From Candidatus Methanomethylophilaceae archaeon (GTDB taxonomy: Archaea; Thermoplasmatota; Thermoplasmata; Methanomassiliicoccales; Methanomethylophilaceae), in assembly GCA_016296195.1 (NCBI GenBank), contig JAEDJU010000079.1, positions 1 to 6,207 on the forward strand: a stretch of 6,207 nucleotides of DNA, read 5' to 3'. A model generated the notes under the pieces. It worked only from the letters and a program-made list of their open reading frames with translations, ran no database searches and was not told where the DNA came from. Of this stretch, positions 5,277 through 6,207 are shown in pieces; position 1 is the stretch's first letter; every line of letters starts with the position of its first letter. The translations under genes were made by a program, and so were the position numbers.

Positions 5277-6207
5277 CCCTGTCGACATCCGAGCAGCTCC
5301 ATGCCTTCGTCGATGACCTGGAACGCACCCTCGGCACCGATGTGGGGTACACTCTGGATTGCAGGGACATAATCCTGTGCGGCATGGGAGGTTCCGCGAT
5401 AACATCCGACGTGGTGGCCGACCTGTGTTCACCCGTCTCCGACAAGCAGATCACCGTCGTCCGCAGTCCGTTGCTTCCATCATGGGTCGGGAGGGGCACC
5501 CTTGCGATCATCTCCAGTTACTCGGGGAACACCGCGGAGACCCTGGAGATGTACCACAGGTCCATGATGAAGGGATGCACCGTGGTCGTCCTGACATCGG
5601 GAGGGAAGCTCCTGGACATGGCTACGCGCGACGGGGCCTACATCATGACCCTTCCGGAGGGCCTCCATCCCAGACATTCCATCGGATACATGATCGGCTA
5701 CACCCTGGCGATAATGAAGGCCGCCGGATGTCCCGACATGTCCGACAGCATCCGTTCCATCCTGCCGTCCCTCAGGGACTACAGGAGCATGTTGGAGGGT
5801 CCGATGTCCATCGCCAGGACACTCGCATCGGAATACCTCGACCATGTGCCGGTGATATGTTCCGACAGCAGGATGAGGTCCGTCGTCTTCAGGTGGAAGA
5901 CCCAGTTCAACGAGAACTCGAAATACGTGGCGTTCTGCAACCAGATCCCGGAGTTCGTGTACTGCGGGTTGGAGTCCTGGAAGGGTTCGGATGACTGCAA
6001 CATGGCACTGACCGTGCTGAAGGCATACGGTGACGATCCGTCCGTGGACAGGACCATAGGGTCGTTGTCTGATTCTGGTACAGTCTTCCGTGTCATCGAT
6101 CTGGGTGGATCGTCGGAGATGGAGGATATGTTCAGGGCCATCATGCTGGGGGACTACACATCCATCTACATGGCGGACATGCGTGGCATCGACTCCGCAG
6201 AGGTGAA
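5273..6207 (+). CDS. Bifunctional phosphoglucose/phosphomannose isomerase family protein, 3' partial
   Basis: The frame is open from ATG 5273 to the window edge, giving 311 residues. Family length suggests about 15-20 are missing. The likely reaction interconverts fructose 6-phosphate with glucose 6-phosphate and mannose 6-phosphate, in cytosolic gluconeogenesis and supply of mannose for glycans. Active-site marks are GMGGSAI (37-43), SSYSGNTAET (81-90) with phosphate ligands S82, S84 and T87, HPRHSIGY with R134, and FRWKTQFNENSK with the base E214. The expected PELNHNE motif reads PEFVYCG (226-232), so the ring-opening histidine is Y230. In both paired proteins this position is 16 residues after the Glu, the same spacing as in the Pyrobaculum enzyme as I recall it (Glu203, His219). 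The C-terminal region where the family carries its lysine lies beyond the window. The start is fixed by GAGGTG and the ATGA overlap. Family assignment is firm; activity alone is doubtful. Confidence 0.92.
   Translation, partial: MTLSTSEQLHAFVDDLERTLGTDVGYTLDCRDIILCGMGGSAITSDVVADLCSPVSDKQITVVRSPLLPSWVGRGTLAIISSYSGNTAETLEMYHRSMMKGCTVVVLTSGGKLLDMATRDGAYIMTLPEGLHPRHSIGYMIGYTLAIMKAAGCPDMSDSIRSILPSLRDYRSMLEGPMSIARTLASEYLDHVPVICSDSRMRSVVFRWKTQFNENSKYVAFCNQIPEFVYCGLESWKGSDDCNMALTVLKAYGDDPSVDRTIGSLSDSGTVFRVIDLGGSSEMEDMFRAIMLGDYTSIYMADMRGIDSAEV

Noticed and set aside
5273..6207. Second isomerase considered as glutamine-fructose-6-phosphate transaminase or another SIS protein
   Set aside because: There is no glutaminase domain, and the FRWKTQFNENSK block followed by PE at the right spacing is specific to the PGI/PMI family.

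Overview
The window looks like part of an archaeal chromosome. It carries a Sec61-beta translocon subunit of archaeal type. It also has a tandem pair of SIS-domain isomerases of the archaeal phosphoglucose/phosphomannose isomerase (PGI/PMI) family. TATA-like boxes lie exactly where archaeal promoters need them, and in two cases that geometry predicts leaderless mRNAs. Oligo-T tracts serve as likely terminators. GC-rich coding with AGG arginines and acidic low-complexity proteins would suit a Thermoplasmata-type methanogen such as Methanomassiliicoccales, but that placement is a guess from style, not from a marker gene.

Layout from left to right. Bases 1-1992 (+) are the 3' part of a large acidic Pro/Val/Glu-repeat protein of unknown function, open at the left edge. 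Bases 2103-3392 (+) encode a CPA2-type Na+(K+)/H+ antiporter behind its own promoter, followed by two oligo-T tracts. Bases 3393-3981 are visibly AT-richer and hold one short gene (3581-3778, +, strong ribosome binding site) plus poorly coding DNA. Bases 3982-4149 (-) encode Sec61-beta, a 55-residue protein. A divergent promoter region separates it from 4332-6207 (+), two translationally coupled PGI/PMI-family genes, the second running off the right edge.

The most interesting point is the isomerase pair. The upstream protein has lost the phosphate-binding SIS motifs and the C-terminal tail but keeps the HNE histidine. The downstream protein keeps intact SIS motifs, the Arg and the Glu, but has a Tyr where that histidine should be. 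In PGI-type dimers this histidine reaches the active site from the neighbouring subunit. The two genes therefore look like complementary halves of an obligate heterodimer with a single working composite active site. Their ATGA overlap would help keep the two subunits in step. The other genes show no obvious functional link to it.
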